Below, one piece after another: positions 43,575-52,955 of a stretch of 64,000 nt of DNA. The number at the start of each line of letters is the position of its first letter. Positions within the stretch are counted from its first letter, which is position 1. The stretch comes from Empedobacter stercoris (GTDB lineage Bacteria > Bacteroidota > Bacteroidia > Flavobacteriales > Weeksellaceae), in contig NZ_JACXZC010000014.1 in assembly GCF_020281205.1 (NCBI RefSeq), positions 1-64,000 of the forward strand, in the 5' to 3' direction. The notes below the pieces were generated by a model, which saw nothing but the letters and a program-made list of their open reading frames with translations, ran no database searches and had not been told where the DNA came from. The translations under genes were made by a program, and so were the position numbers.

Positions 43575-43952
43575 ATGAAAGTTAAATTATCAAGAAGAGA
43601 AGAAGAAGTGATGGAAGTTATTTGGAGTGGAAAACAAGTTTTCGCCAAAGATATTATCGATTCTTATGACGATCCAAAACCTGCAAACACGACTATATCT
43701 ACTTTATTAAAAAGGATGCGCGACAAAGGTTATATTGATTACGAACAAATGGGAAACTCGCGTCGATACTACGCTTTGGTAAAAAAAGACGACTATTTTT
43801 CGAAAGAAGTAAAAGGAATGATTTCAAACTTCTTTAATAATTCGGCAACACAATTTGCTTCATTTTTTGCAAAATCAAACAATATGTCTATTGAAGAATT
43901 AGAAAAATTACGTGATATCATCGACAATGAAATAGACCGTAAAAAGAAATAG
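43575..43952 (+). CDS. BlaI/MecI/CopY-family repressor
   Basis: A 125-residue winged-helix repressor. MKVKLSRREEEVMEVIW is the family start; the recognition region is NTTISTLLKRMRDKGYIDYEQMGNS (interrupted here for length: NTTISTLLKRMRDKGYI, about 39-55). The C-terminal helix mediates dimerisation. The M56 protease gene starts 3 bp after its stop, the classic BlaI-BlaR1 pair in which the protease relieves repression. A cop-box-like palindrome just before the gene is the likely operator. Confidence 0.93.
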   Translation: MKVKLSRREEEVMEVIWSGKQVFAKDIIDSYDDPKPANTTISTLLKRMRDKGYIDYEQMGNSRRYYALVKKDDYFSKEVKGMISNFFNNSATQFASFFAKSNNMSIEELEKLRDIIDNEIDRKKK

Positions 43953-43955
43953 CTT

Positions 43956-45671
43956 ATGGTTGCTTATGTCATAAAATTTATTCTTTGCTCTGGTTTTTTG
44001 TATTCATTTTACAAACTTTTATTGGAGCGCGAAAGTATGTATAAAATCAATCGATTTTATCTTTTATTCTCGTTAGTTTTCTCGTTGACAGCGCCTTTGT
44101 ATAAAATAGATTTACCAATTACAGCTAACGAAACAAATATTTCGCCTGAACTATTAGCTTTTTTAATGCAAAACCCTGACGTATTGCAACAAGAAGAAGG
44201 AATTAACTTTGGGGATATTTTAAATGTAATTTACATCCTATTTGCAGTTTTATTTTTAGCCAGGTTTAGTTACAATTTGTACAACTTGTTATTTAAAATT
44301 AAAACAGAAGAAAAAATAAAAGACCACGAAATTACTTATGTTCTCGATTTACAATCAAGTCAACCTTATAGTTTTTGGAATTATATTTTTATCCCCAAAA
44401 AACAACTCGAGAATTTACATCAAAATTTAATTGATCACGAAAAAGCACATTGTATTCAGAAACATAGTTTTGATATATTATGGATAGAAATTTTTCAAAT
44501 CCTTTTTTGGTTCAATCCTTTTATTTATTTCTACAAAAAATCGATCAAACTAAATCATGAGTTTTTAGCAGATGAATATGTGTTAAAAAGAAACTCTGAT
44601 TTAAAAACTTATCAACATCAAATTTTAGATTGCATTGCAACTCAAAATCCATCAATGATGGCGAGTAATTTCAATTTTATATTAACCAAAAAACGCCTAC
44701 TTATGATGACGAAAAACACCTCAAATCGAAAAGCTAAAACTCTTTCTTTTGCATCTTTACCTTTTATACTAAGCGCTTTTGTATTGTTTTCTCAAAAATC
44801 TTTTGCTCAGGAAGTAGAAAATAAAGCAAAAAAGGTAGAACAAGCATTGGAAAAACCTGTTCAATCGCAAGCGGATTTGATATTTGATACAAAAGAAGAA
44901 AATAAAATAACGAAAAACCTGAATGACACTATTACGTTAATCAAAAATTTATCTGATGGTAAAACAATGACCAAAGAAGAATTAAAAGATATTTTGAAAA
45001 GTAATCCGCAAAACAAAATTATTTTAAACGATGCTGGAGATATCATCTTGAATGATTCGATAAAAATAAAAGATATTGTTAGAAAAAAAGAATTAATACC
45101 GACAACACTATATGGTAAAGATGGCAAAGTTTTACAAAAAATAGATCCAAAAGATATTAATAAAGTAATTGTAAAAAAGAGCGAAGGTTTAATAGAAATT
45201 TTCAAAAAAGATTCAAGTGTTATCAGAATTTTTAACTCTGAAAAAGATATTCCGAATATTGATAAAAAAGTAACAACTGCTAAAATGCCTACGGTAAAAA
45301 ATAATATTACTCTGAAAAATGGATATTCTATTTACACCGACAAAAATGGTGTTGAACACAAAATTATTAGTTCAGAGATTGATAAAATTTATATTACAAA
45401 TAATAAAAATGGTGAATTTGATTTATCCAAATTTCCTAAAACAATTACAAGTTTAAAAGTTGATAATAGAAATAGTGATGATATGAATATTACGATTCTT
45501 CCAAAGAATGGATATTCAGTAGAATATAAATTTACGGAATCTAATGAATCATTATCTAAACAATTAGATGAAAAGCTAACAGAATTGAAGCTTGATGAGC
45601 AAAATACTAAAAAGCAAATAAAAGAAATCGAAATACTACAAAAAGAAGAGCGTAAAAAGAATAAAAATTAG
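43956..45671 (+). CDS. M56-family (BlaR1-like) membrane metallopeptidase
   Basis: A 571-residue membrane protease. Four membrane helices in the first 280 residues or so; zinc motif HEKAH (about residue 163) with a downstream Glu in LNHEFLADEY (about 200). The residues after about 290 form a polar periplasmic region (from AQEVENKAKK) with repeated beta-like segments and a charged coiled-coil tail, not a penicillin-binding sensor, so it is unlikely to detect beta-lactams as BlaR1 does. It probably cleaves or signals to the BlaI-type repressor encoded 3 bp upstream. Confidence 0.9.
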   Translation: MVAYVIKFILCSGFLYSFYKLLLERESMYKINRFYLLFSLVFSLTAPLYKIDLPITANETNISPELLAFLMQNPDVLQQEEGINFGDILNVIYILFAVLFLARFSYNLYNLLFKIKTEEKIKDHEITYVLDLQSSQPYSFWNYIFIPKKQLENLHQNLIDHEKAHCIQKHSFDILWIEIFQILFWFNPFIYFYKKSIKLNHEFLADEYVLKRNSDLKTYQHQILDCIATQNPSMMASNFNFILTKKRLLMMTKNTSNRKAKTLSFASLPFILSAFVLFSQKSFAQEVENKAKKVEQALEKPVQSQADLIFDTKEENKITKNLNDTITLIKNLSDGKTMTKEELKDILKSNPQNKIILNDAGDIILNDSIKIKDIVRKKELIPTTLYGKDGKVLQKIDPKDINKVIVKKSEGLIEIFKKDSSVIRIFNSEKDIPNIDKKVTTAKMPTVKNNITLKNGYSIYTDKNGVEHKIISSEIDKIYITNNKNGEFDLSKFPKTITSLKVDNRNSDDMNITILPKNGYSVEYKFTESNESLSKQLDEKLTELKLDEQNTKKQIKEIEILQKEERKKNKN

Positions 45672-45725
45672 TACCTTTTTTGCATTATTGTTATATATTT
45701 ACTCAAACTTTAAAATTTTACTTAT

Positions 45726-46340
45726 ATGAAAAAATGTTTATTTTTTATTTCATTATTAGCTTTCGCTATTAATACAAATGCTCAAACTAAATTTGGAGCT
45801 AAAGCAGGTCTTAATGTATCAAATTTATCTGGAGATAACCAAAATGCTGATGCAAAAGTAGGTTTTCATATTGGAGGTTATGCTAATATTAAATTTGCTG
45901 AGAAATTTGCGTTTCAACCTGAATTATTATATTCTACACAAGGAGCTAAAGAATCTGGAGAAATTTATGTTAATGAACAAATTGGTAACGTAAATGCTGA
46001 CGTAAAGTATAAATTAGATTATATTAATATTCCCTTAATGTTTAAATTTTATCCTACACAAGGTTTTAATATTGAAGCTGGTCCGCAAGTAGGTTTTTTA
46101 GTAAGTTCTAAATTAAATGTAAAAACTACTGCGCTAGGACAAAAAATTGATGAAGATGTAGATATGAAAGATTACTTAAAATCTATAGATTTCGGATTAA
46201 ACATTGGATTAGGATATGAGTTATCAAACGGTCTTAATGCAGGAGCTCGTTACAATTTTGGACTTTCAAATATCTCTGATGAAAACGGAGGAGATATCAA
46301 AAATTCTGTATTTTCTGTTGGTTTAGGATATTCATTCTAA
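45726..46340 (+). CDS. outer-membrane beta-barrel protein, paralogue of 42857 gene product
   Basis: A 204-residue small barrel with signal peptide MKKCLFFISLLAFAINTNAQ. Strands such as KFGAKAGLNVSNLSG, FAFQPELLYSTQGA, GFNIEAGPQVGFLVS and a C-terminal Phe (VGLGYSF) fit an outer-membrane protein. It shares clear blocks with the protein encoded at 42857. It lies 54 bp after the M56 protease gene, so it may belong to that regulated unit. Confidence 0.88.
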   Translation: MKKCLFFISLLAFAINTNAQTKFGAKAGLNVSNLSGDNQNADAKVGFHIGGYANIKFAEKFAFQPELLYSTQGAKESGEIYVNEQIGNVNADVKYKLDYINIPLMFKFYPTQGFNIEAGPQVGFLVSSKLNVKTTALGQKIDEDVDMKDYLKSIDFGLNIGLGYELSNGLNAGARYNFGLSNISDENGGDIKNSVFSVGLGYSF

Positions 46341-46361
46341 TCATTCTTTTATAACATTTAC

Positions 46362-46393
46362 AAAAAAGGAAACTCAGTTGAGTTTCCTTTTTT
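46362..46393 (+). terminator. rho-independent terminator
   Basis: AAAAGGAAACTCA / TGAGTTTCCTTTT around a very short loop, with flanking A and T runs. Confidence 0.85.
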
Positions 46394-46465
46394 AGTACGT
46401 CATGTTTTGGCATTCTGATTTTCTATTTTTGAGAAGATTGTTTAACTTTCCTAAAAATTCAGAAT

Positions 46466-49400
46466 TTGTTACAAGCAGGCGATTTCAAAATTTACAATGC
46501 ATCAGCTGGTGCAGGTAAAACCTACACATTAGTTAAAGAATTTCTCTCGTTGTTATTAACCAACGAAAGCGATTATCATTTCGAACATATATTAGCCATC
46601 ACGTTTACCAACAAAGCTGCTGGTGAAATGAAAGAGCGTATCATCGAAACATTGGAAGAAATTGCCAAAAGTTCGAATCCAAAAGAAGATTCTTATATTC
46701 TTGAACTTTCTTCTGAATTGAACATGAAGCCAGAAATTATCAAGGCGAAAGCGTATAATATTCTGATTGCGATTCTTCATAATTACTCCAAATTTTCAAT
46801 TTCTACGATTGATAAATTTAATCTACGATTGATGAAATCTTTTGCACAAGATTTGGGTTTATCGATGAATTTTGATGTCGAAATGAATACAACAGAAATT
46901 ATCAACGAATCGGTTGATTTACTCTATTCAAAAATTGGAGAAGACGAAAAATTAACGCAAACCATGATCAAAATTGCGTTGGATAATATGGACGAAAATA
47001 AATCATGGGATATCCGTAAAACCCTTTCTTCTGACACTTCTGATATTTCAAACGATCGTCATTTACAAGATTTAGAAAAGTTAAAAAATATTTCATTAGA
47101 CGAATTTATTCGTTACCGAAAGGTTATTTTTGATGATATCAAAACGTTGAAAGATGGATTGATTACAATCGGAAATGAGTTTTTTGAGTTGCTGGCAAAC
47201 AATGGAATTTCTGTAAACGAATTACCTGGAAAAAGTCGTGGTATTGCCGCTTTTTTCCAAAAATTAAAGAATTATGATGGTTTTGGATTGATTTTACCAA
47301 CCGATGCCAACACAAAAGATGTTTTAGAAGGCGGTTATCTTTCGAAAGTAAAAGATGTAATTGCCGAATCTATTTTTCCACAGATTAAAGATTTGTTCGA
47401 AAAAGCTGCAAATATTAATGATCACTTACTTTTATTAACGTCTATTCAAAAAAACATTTCGTCAATTTCGTTGATTAATGAAGTCGAAAAATCGTTGGAT
47501 TCGATCAAAAAAGATTCGAATGTTTTATTGATAAACGAATTCAATACTATCATCAGTAAAAATCTGCAACAACAACCTGCTAATTTTATTTACGAACGAA
47601 TTGGCTCGCGCTACAATCACTATTTTATTGATGAATTTCAAGATACTTCAACTTTACAATGGAACAATCTAAATCCGTTGGTGGAAAATGCGCGTGCGCA
47701 ATCTGACACGATTATGTTGGTTGGTGATGCAAAACAATCTATATACCGTTGGCGAGGAGGAAATCCAGCACAAATGATAGATTTAATTGATCGAAAAGAA
47801 GAAGAAAATATCAAGGTTGAAGAATTAGAAAAAAACTGGCGAAGCCACGAAAATATCATCCAATTTAACAATGAATTGTATTCGTTTATAGCGCCTAAAC
47901 TTAATTTACCAAGTTTTCAGTATTTGTATGAAATCGGTAATAAACAATTCACCAATCATCAAAAAGATGGTTTTGTCAAAATAAATTTTATCGAACAAGA
48001 AGGTCGATCAAAAGACTTATTCAAAGAAAAAAACTTAGAATTGGTTCTGAAAACGATTGAAGATTGTCGTGCAAATGGTTTTTCTTTAAGTGATATTGCA
48101 ATTTTGATTCGTAGTAATGCGCAAGGCGTTCTGTTGGCGAAATATTTGACTGAAAATAATTTGGTTGTCATTTCCAATGAAGCTTTATTACTTAAAAATT
48201 CATTCGAAATACAATTAATCGAATATTTGTTTAAAATAACATCAAATCCACAAGATGAACAATCTAAAATACGCTTTTTGATGGTTGCGTACGAATTAGA
48301 ATTATTCAGAACAGATGATTTAACCATCACCGTTGAAAAAGCGTTGAAAGAAGGTTTGCCGAAATTTTTGAAATTAACCAAATCACTTGGAATTGAATTA
48401 GATTTTATTCAAGATCAAAACCTTTCGTTATATGATTTCACCGAAAAAGCTATTCGTACATTGCATTTACAAGAACGTTCACCTGCTTATATTTTGAGCT
48501 TTTTGGATGTTATTTTAGACTATTCATCAAAAAATGAATCAGATCTTAATTCGTTTCTCGAATTTTGGTCAACGATCAAAGATAAAGCAAGTATCAAAAC
48601 GCCAAAAGGTGTCGATGCAATTCAAATTATGACGATTCACAAGTCTAAAGGTTTGGAGTTTCCAGTTGTTATTTTACCATTTTTGGATTGGCAAAGTAAG
48701 AATTCTAAAATTTGGATTCCACTGCAAAAAAATGAAGATAATCCATTCGAAACGTTTTATGTTGGGATTAACAATGAATTAAAAACCATCAAAAACGAAG
48801 CGATAAAATCAAAAATTGACGAAGAAGAAAACTTGGTTCAATTGGATGAAATTAATACACTTTATGTTGCAACAACACGTGCAAAAGAACAATTGTACAT
48901 GATTGCGCAAAAGCCTAAAGAGTCTTCGAAATCAAAAAATATTGCCAACTATTTACACGAATTTGTTTTCAGCAAAGGCTTTTCTGAAGATGAAGTTATT
49001 TTGAAAGGTACACCAGAACGTATTTCAACACCAAAAGTTATTGAAAACTCTTCGGCAGAACTTAAAATTTATTCTTCGGATTGGAATACACGTTTGGTGA
49101 TTAACACCAATTCAGAAAAAGCACAAGAAAAGTTAAAATTCACAGAATTTGGAAATACAATTCATACTATTTTATCACAAATTGTAACGCAAAATGATTT
49201 GCCAAAAATCATCGAAAGTGAAAAACAACGTGGTACTGTTTCTGCTGAAAATGTAGAACATCTGCAAAAAACCTTGCAAAATCTCTTACAAGATCCTAAA
49301 TTAGTTCCCTATTTTGCTGAAGGTTTAACGGTTTTAAATGAACGCGATTTTATTGATGAAAATGGACAAATTTTCAGAGCCGATCGTGTTGTCATTGATG

Positions 49401-49576
49401 CTGAAAATAATTGTTCAATTATTGATTATAAAACTGGGCAACCCGATTTAGATCATCATTTTCAAGTGAATAGATATGCTGAATTTTTCAACAATTTGGG
49501 CTATAAAATTCGAACAAAAATCTTGATTTATATTGATGATGAACAGCAAAAAATAAATGTTGTAGAGGTAGTTTGA
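46466..49576 (+). CDS. AddA/RecB-like UvrD-family helicase-nuclease
   Basis: A 1036-residue DNA-repair motor that unwinds broken DNA ends. Walker A ASAGAGKTYTLV (about 12-23), motif II FIDEFQDTSTLQW (about 391), GDAKQSIYRWRGG (about 420), motif V-VI TIHKSKGLEFPVV and TLYVATTRAKEQL. A C-terminal RecB-type nuclease is visible as RADRVVIDAE...SIIDYKTGQPD. The start is TTG at 46466. The usual partner (AddB-like nuclease) is not adjacent. It ends one base into the uvrC start codon, giving a repair operon with uvrC. Confidence 0.92.
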   Translation: MLQAGDFKIYNASAGAGKTYTLVKEFLSLLLTNESDYHFEHILAITFTNKAAGEMKERIIETLEEIAKSSNPKEDSYILELSSELNMKPEIIKAKAYNILIAILHNYSKFSISTIDKFNLRLMKSFAQDLGLSMNFDVEMNTTEIINESVDLLYSKIGEDEKLTQTMIKIALDNMDENKSWDIRKTLSSDTSDISNDRHLQDLEKLKNISLDEFIRYRKVIFDDIKTLKDGLITIGNEFFELLANNGISVNELPGKSRGIAAFFQKLKNYDGFGLILPTDANTKDVLEGGYLSKVKDVIAESIFPQIKDLFEKAANINDHLLLLTSIQKNISSISLINEVEKSLDSIKKDSNVLLINEFNTIISKNLQQQPANFIYERIGSRYNHYFIDEFQDTSTLQWNNLNPLVENARAQSDTIMLVGDAKQSIYRWRGGNPAQMIDLIDRKEEENIKVEELEKNWRSHENIIQFNNELYSFIAPKLNLPSFQYLYEIGNKQFTNHQKDGFVKINFIEQEGRSKDLFKEKNLELVLKTIEDCRANGFSLSDIAILIRSNAQGVLLAKYLTENNLVVISNEALLLKNSFEIQLIEYLFKITSNPQDEQSKIRFLMVAYELELFRTDDLTITVEKALKEGLPKFLKLTKSLGIELDFIQDQNLSLYDFTEKAIRTLHLQERSPAYILSFLDVILDYSSKNESDLNSFLEFWSTIKDKASIKTPKGVDAIQIMTIHKSKGLEFPVVILPFLDWQSKNSKIWIPLQKNEDNPFETFYVGINNELKTIKNEAIKSKIDEEENLVQLDEINTLYVATTRAKEQLYMIAQKPKESSKSKNIANYLHEFVFSKGFSEDEVILKGTPERISTPKVIENSSAELKIYSSDWNTRLVINTNSEKAQEKLKFTEFGNTIHTILSQIVTQNDLPKIIESEKQRGTVSAENVEHLQKTLQNLLQDPKLVPYFAEGLTVLNERDFIDENGQIFRADRVVIDAENNCSIIDYKTGQPDLDHHFQVNRYAEFFNNLGYKIRTKILIYIDDEQQKINVVEVV

Positions 49577-51384
49577 TGAATGAAAATGTAAAATTAAAAT
49601 TAGCGAGTTTACCCGAAACGCCAGGTGTTTATCAGTATTATAACAAAAAAGGAGATTTGTTATACATTGGTAAAGCGAAAAACCTGAAACGTCGTGTGAA
49701 TTCGTATTTCAATAAACAACACGATTCGAAACGATTGCGTGTTTTGGTGAGTAATATTGATAACATCGAAACGATTAATGTTAATTCCGAATATGATGCG
49801 TTGTTATTGGAAAATAATCTGATCAAAGAACATCAACCTCGCTACAATATTCTGTTAAGAGATGACAAAACCTATCCATGGATTTGCATTAAAAACGAAC
49901 GATTTCCACGTATTTTTTCGACACGAAATGTAATCAAAGATGGTTCTGAATATTTTGGTCCATATTCTAATGTCAAAACCATGAAAGTTTTATTAGGTTT
50001 GATCAAAGAATTGTATCAAATCAGAACATGTTCGTACGATTTGAGCGAAAAAAACATCGAAAACCATAAATTCAAAGTTTGTTTAGAATACCATATTGGC
50101 AATTGTCTTGGACCTTGCGAAAATTACCAAACCGAAGAAGATTATAATGAGCAAATTTCGGCGATTCGTAATATTATCAAAGGAGAATTTAACGAAGCAA
50201 AGCAATATTTAATCAATCAAATGACAAAATATGCATCGGATTTGAAATTTGAAAAAGCACAAATGATCAAAGAGAAAATCGAAGCTTTACAAAATTACCA
50301 AGCACGTTCAACAATTGTTTCACCTACCATTACCAATGTTGATGTTTTTTCGATTACATCGGATGAGGAATATGCGTATGTCAATTTCATGAAAATTTAT
50401 CATGGTGCAATTATACAATCTCATACCGAAGAGTGGAAAAAGAAATTGGATGAGACGGATGAAGATTTATTGGAGCGCGCGATTATTGATTTCTCAGAAC
50501 GATTTAATCTTACTTCGAAAGAAATTTATGTTCCATTCGAATTAAGTTTAGAAATTCCATTCCGAAAAATTACAGTTCCAAAAATTGGCGATAAAAAACA
50601 CATTGTTGATTTATCGTTAAAAAACACGCGAATTTATCGTTTGGAACAGCTCAAACAAACCAAAATTATCGATCCAGACCGTCATACAAATCGCATTATG
50701 AATCAAATGAAGGTTGATTTGCGATTACCCGCAGAACCTCGTCATATAGAAGGTTTCGATAACTCTAATATTCAAGGAACAAATCCTGTATCGGCTTGTG
50801 TTGTCTTTAAAAATGGAAAGCCAAGCAAAAAAGATTACCGAATTTTCAATGTCAAAACAGTTGAAGGTCCAAATGATTTTGCAACAATGGAAGAAGTAAT
50901 AGAACGTCGTTATACACGCGTTTTGGCTGAAGGTGAACCATTGCCTCAGCTAATCTTGATTGATGGAGGAAAAGGACAATTAAGTTCGGCTTTAAAATCG
51001 ATTGACCGTTTAGGTTTACGTGGAAAAGTATCTGTCATTGGAATTGCAAAACGTTTGGAAGAAATTTATTATCCAGACGATCCTTATCCTTTGTACTTGG
51101 ACAAAAATTCTGAAACCTTAAAAGTGCTGCAACATGTACGAGACGAATCGCACCGATTTGGGATTACTCGCCATCGAAATCGTCGCAGTAAAAATGCCTA
51201 TAATTCGGTTTTAGAAGAAATAAATGGAATCGGTCCGCAAACAATTAAAGAATTATTAACAAAATTTAAATCGGTTGAACGAATAAAAAATGCATCTTTG
51301 TTAGAGTTAACCGATTGTATAGGGAAATCTAAAGCAAAAAAAATAAAAGATTATTTTTCAAATGATGAAAAATCTACTAATTGA
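49576..51384 (+). CDS. uvrC: excinuclease ABC subunit C
   Basis: A 602-residue nuclease that makes both cuts in nucleotide-excision repair. GIY-YIG domain at the start (PGVYQYYNKKGDLLYIGKAK, about 15-34), UVR domain at about 200-235 (LKFEKAQMIKEKIEAL), RNase-H-like core (EGFDNSNIQGTNPVSACV; LILIDGGKGQLSSA), helix-hairpin-helix at the C-terminus (INGIGPQTIKELLTKF). Start ATG 49576 shares one base with the stop of the upstream gene. Its 3' end overlaps a small membrane-protein gene by 23 bp. Confidence 0.96.
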   Translation: MNENVKLKLASLPETPGVYQYYNKKGDLLYIGKAKNLKRRVNSYFNKQHDSKRLRVLVSNIDNIETINVNSEYDALLLENNLIKEHQPRYNILLRDDKTYPWICIKNERFPRIFSTRNVIKDGSEYFGPYSNVKTMKVLLGLIKELYQIRTCSYDLSEKNIENHKFKVCLEYHIGNCLGPCENYQTEEDYNEQISAIRNIIKGEFNEAKQYLINQMTKYASDLKFEKAQMIKEKIEALQNYQARSTIVSPTITNVDVFSITSDEEYAYVNFMKIYHGAIIQSHTEEWKKKLDETDEDLLERAIIDFSERFNLTSKEIYVPFELSLEIPFRKITVPKIGDKKHIVDLSLKNTRIYRLEQLKQTKIIDPDRHTNRIMNQMKVDLRLPAEPRHIEGFDNSNIQGTNPVSACVVFKNGKPSKKDYRIFNVKTVEGPNDFATMEEVIERRYTRVLAEGEPLPQLILIDGGKGQLSSALKSIDRLGLRGKVSVIGIAKRLEEIYYPDDPYPLYLDKNSETLKVLQHVRDESHRFGITRHRNRRSKNAYNSVLEEINGIGPQTIKELLTKFKSVERIKNASLLELTDCIGKSKAKKIKDYFSNDEKSTN

Positions 51385-51805
51385 CAGAGATCTAACGTCT
51401 CTTTTAAACAATCCAAAGCTACAAGCCACTTTGGCTATTGTTCCAATCACTTTATTTATACTTGGCTTGCTGAGTTATTTTGGAATTTTTTATTCGATGT
51501 TTAATACGCTCGATGCGCAACTTGGACATATGGGAAATTCGAAATCGCTTCTGAGTGCTTTATTAGGAAATCTTATCATTTTCATCTTTTTAGTTTTAAT
51601 GAGTTTTTTTACTGGCGTAATTTCTTTTGTTTACTTCATTGTACATGCCTTAAAAAATCCAAATTTGATTAAAAGTGACGAACGTTTAGTTTGGATAACC
51701 GTGATTATTTTCGGGAATGGAATAGGTATTTTCATTTATTGGTTAACGCAAATCAAACGAAAAAAACCTCGACCAATTATCGATTTATACACGGATGATA
51801 TTTAA
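51362..51805 (+). CDS. small membrane protein overlapping uvrC (147 aa)
   Basis: A 147-residue protein with two strong membrane helices (about 22-45, ATLAIVPITLFILGLLSYFG; about 70-95, LGNLIIFIFLVLMSFFTG) and a third weaker one near 115-135, then a basic C-terminus (KRKKPRPIIDLYTDD). Two ATGs in tandem at the start lie inside uvrC. No family recognised. Overlap with uvrC implies co-translation rather than shared function. Confidence 0.6.
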   Translation: MMKNLLIDRDLTSLLNNPKLQATLAIVPITLFILGLLSYFGIFYSMFNTLDAQLGHMGNSKSLLSALLGNLIIFIFLVLMSFFTGVISFVYFIVHALKNPNLIKSDERLVWITVIIFGNGIGIFIYWLTQIKRKKPRPIIDLYTDDI

Positions 51806-51810
51806 AATAT

Positions 51811-51848
51811 AAAAACAGCTTTACAATTTAGTGAAGCTGTTTTTTTTT
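51811..51848 (+). terminator. rho-independent terminator of the repair operon
   Basis: AAACAGCTT / AAGCTGTTT stem with a 12-nt loop, followed by T8. Confidence 0.85.
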
Positions 51849-52039
51849 ACCTGATGTAATCTTATCTTTTATTTACAAATCAAAACATCATGAAAATAGT
51901 TGAATTATTAGCAACCGAATTTCAAAAATAATTTTGTAAAAAACTTCTCAACTACTGTAATTAACTTTAAAAAAGTAAGTCGACACAACCAATTGTGTTG
52001 TTTAAATGTTTGCTTAATCTGCTTTATTTTTAATGAAAA
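51849..52039. other. intergenic stretch without recognised gene
   Basis: About 190 bp, AT-rich. It holds a 13-codon frame (ATG 51890 to TAA) and a short palindrome ACACAA-N4-TTGTGT near 51983, neither convincing. Together with the candidate small RNA (52040-52151) and the thioredoxin terminator it makes up the 527-bp gap between genes. Confidence 0.5.
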
Positions 52040-52114
52040 TAAAAAAGGCTTCTTTTTACAGAAGCCTTACAATCATAATTAGTGTTAATTCATATTACCT
52101 ATTTGTAATATTAT
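52040..52114 (-). ncRNA. candidate small RNA with two hairpins
   Basis: A minus-strand unit of about 75 nt between a consensus-like promoter (52120-52151) and a terminator. Near its 5' end ATATTAC and GTAATAT (52092-52098 and 52105-52111) form a perfect 7-bp stem with a 6-nt loop. Its 3' end is AAGGCTTC / GAAGCCTT (52045-52052 and 52061-52068) followed by a T run on the minus strand. No ORF of use lies inside. The thioredoxin gene upstream on this strand has its own separate terminator. Family unknown; prediction only. Confidence 0.45.
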
Positions 52115-52119
52115 TTACT

Positions 52120-52151
52120 CAAAACTATAACATAAATCATACTAATGCAAA
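52120..52151 (-). promoter_or_regulatory. promoter of candidate small RNA
   Basis: On the minus strand TTTG (52151-52148), 20-nt spacer, TAGTTTTG (52127-52120): both flavobacterial elements in the right order with no coding sequence behind them. Confidence 0.5.
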
Positions 52152-52272
52152 TCATGTATGATTTTTTTTAAATAAATGTTGACGTTTTTATTGTATTCAC
52201 ACTTTTTATCTAATATTTTTTGTTTTATCTAAATAAGACAAGGAATAAATTAGTAATTATCACATATTGTTT

Positions 52273-52332
52273 AAAAAAAAATAACAGTAATCGCGTTATC
52301 TTTTAAAAGATTCAGACACGATTACTGTTTTT
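52273..52332 (-). terminator. terminator after thioredoxin gene
   Basis: AACAGTAATCG / CGATTACTGTT (52283-52293 and 52319-52329) with a 25-nt loop and a long T run on the minus strand, beginning at the thioredoxin stop. Confidence 0.8.
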
Positions 52333-52641
52333 TTAGATCAAAAATTGTTCTACTATTTTTTGTAAATCATCTTCAAACTTAACTCCATAATGCTTCCAAA
52401 GAAGTTTTCCTTGATGAAAAAGCATTAAAGTTGGTACGCCATTTACTTGATACATCGCATCAAACTGAATCGTACTTATTTTGTCTTTATCTACATCAAT
52501 TTTTATTATCTCGACATGATCAGGAAGTTTTCCTTTTAAGTTTTCTAAAAATTGAAGTTGTAATTGACATGGTGCACACCAATCTGCATAAAAATCAATT
52601 AGATAAAAATTATTTCCTTGTATTCTGTCTAATAAATCCAT
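52333..52641 (-). CDS. thioredoxin-family protein
   Basis: A 102-residue cytosolic thioredoxin fold with active site DWCAPCQ (about 21-27; the usual WCGPC has Ala here) and the cis-Pro segment VNGVPTLMLF (about 67). It is the last gene of the persulfide cluster, 22 bp after a rhodanese gene. It probably reduces persulfides carried by the rhodanese or dioxygenase. Small but complete. Confidence 0.93.
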   Translation of the reverse strand: MDLLDRIQGNNFYLIDFYADWCAPCQLQLQFLENLKGKLPDHVEIIKIDVDKDKISTIQFDAMYQVNGVPTLMLFHQGKLLWKHYGVKFEDDLQKIVEQFLI

Positions 52642-52663
52642 TCAATATAATTTAATTATGTAC

Positions 52664-52954
52664 TTAAATCATGTTCCAAGGTCCGCCATTGATGGCATCA
52701 AAACCTTTATTCTTTAGTATAACTGCAGCTTGCCCACTTCTTGCTCCGCTTCTGCATACCGTTACTATCTTCTTGCTCGACAATTCGCCTATTCTGCTTT
52801 CTAATTCTTGTAATGGAATATTGACCGAATCTGCATGATGTCCTGCCAAAAACTCCGCGTTTGTACGCACATCCAATAGCAATGCGCCTTCTTGTAGATA
52901 ATTTTCTACGTTTGAGTTTGATGTCAACATTTTAATAATTTTTTTGAAAAACAT
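52664..52954 (-). CDS. single-domain rhodanese
   Basis: A 96-residue sulfurtransferase. LLDVRTNAEFLAGHHADSVN (about 26-45) and the active-site loop TVCRSGARSGQAA with the persulfide-forming Cys (about residue 68) are clear. The ATG at 52954 follows the upstream stop by one base; an in-frame ATG at 52930 (MLTSNSNVE) is an equally good start. It carries sulfane sulfur between the dioxygenase and the thioredoxin. Confidence 0.92.
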   Translation of the reverse strand: MFFKKIIKMLTSNSNVENYLQEGALLLDVRTNAEFLAGHHADSVNIPLQELESRIGELSSKKIVTVCRSGARSGQAAVILKNKGFDAINGGPWNMI

Positions 52955-52955
52955 A

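Noticed and set aside
43956-45671. call as true BlaR1 beta-lactam sensor
   Set aside because: No penicillin-binding domain or SxxK-type sensor motif is visible in the C-terminal region.
51890-51931. 13-codon frame after the uvrC operon terminator
   Set aside because: No promoter and no hairpin coupling that would support a leader peptide.
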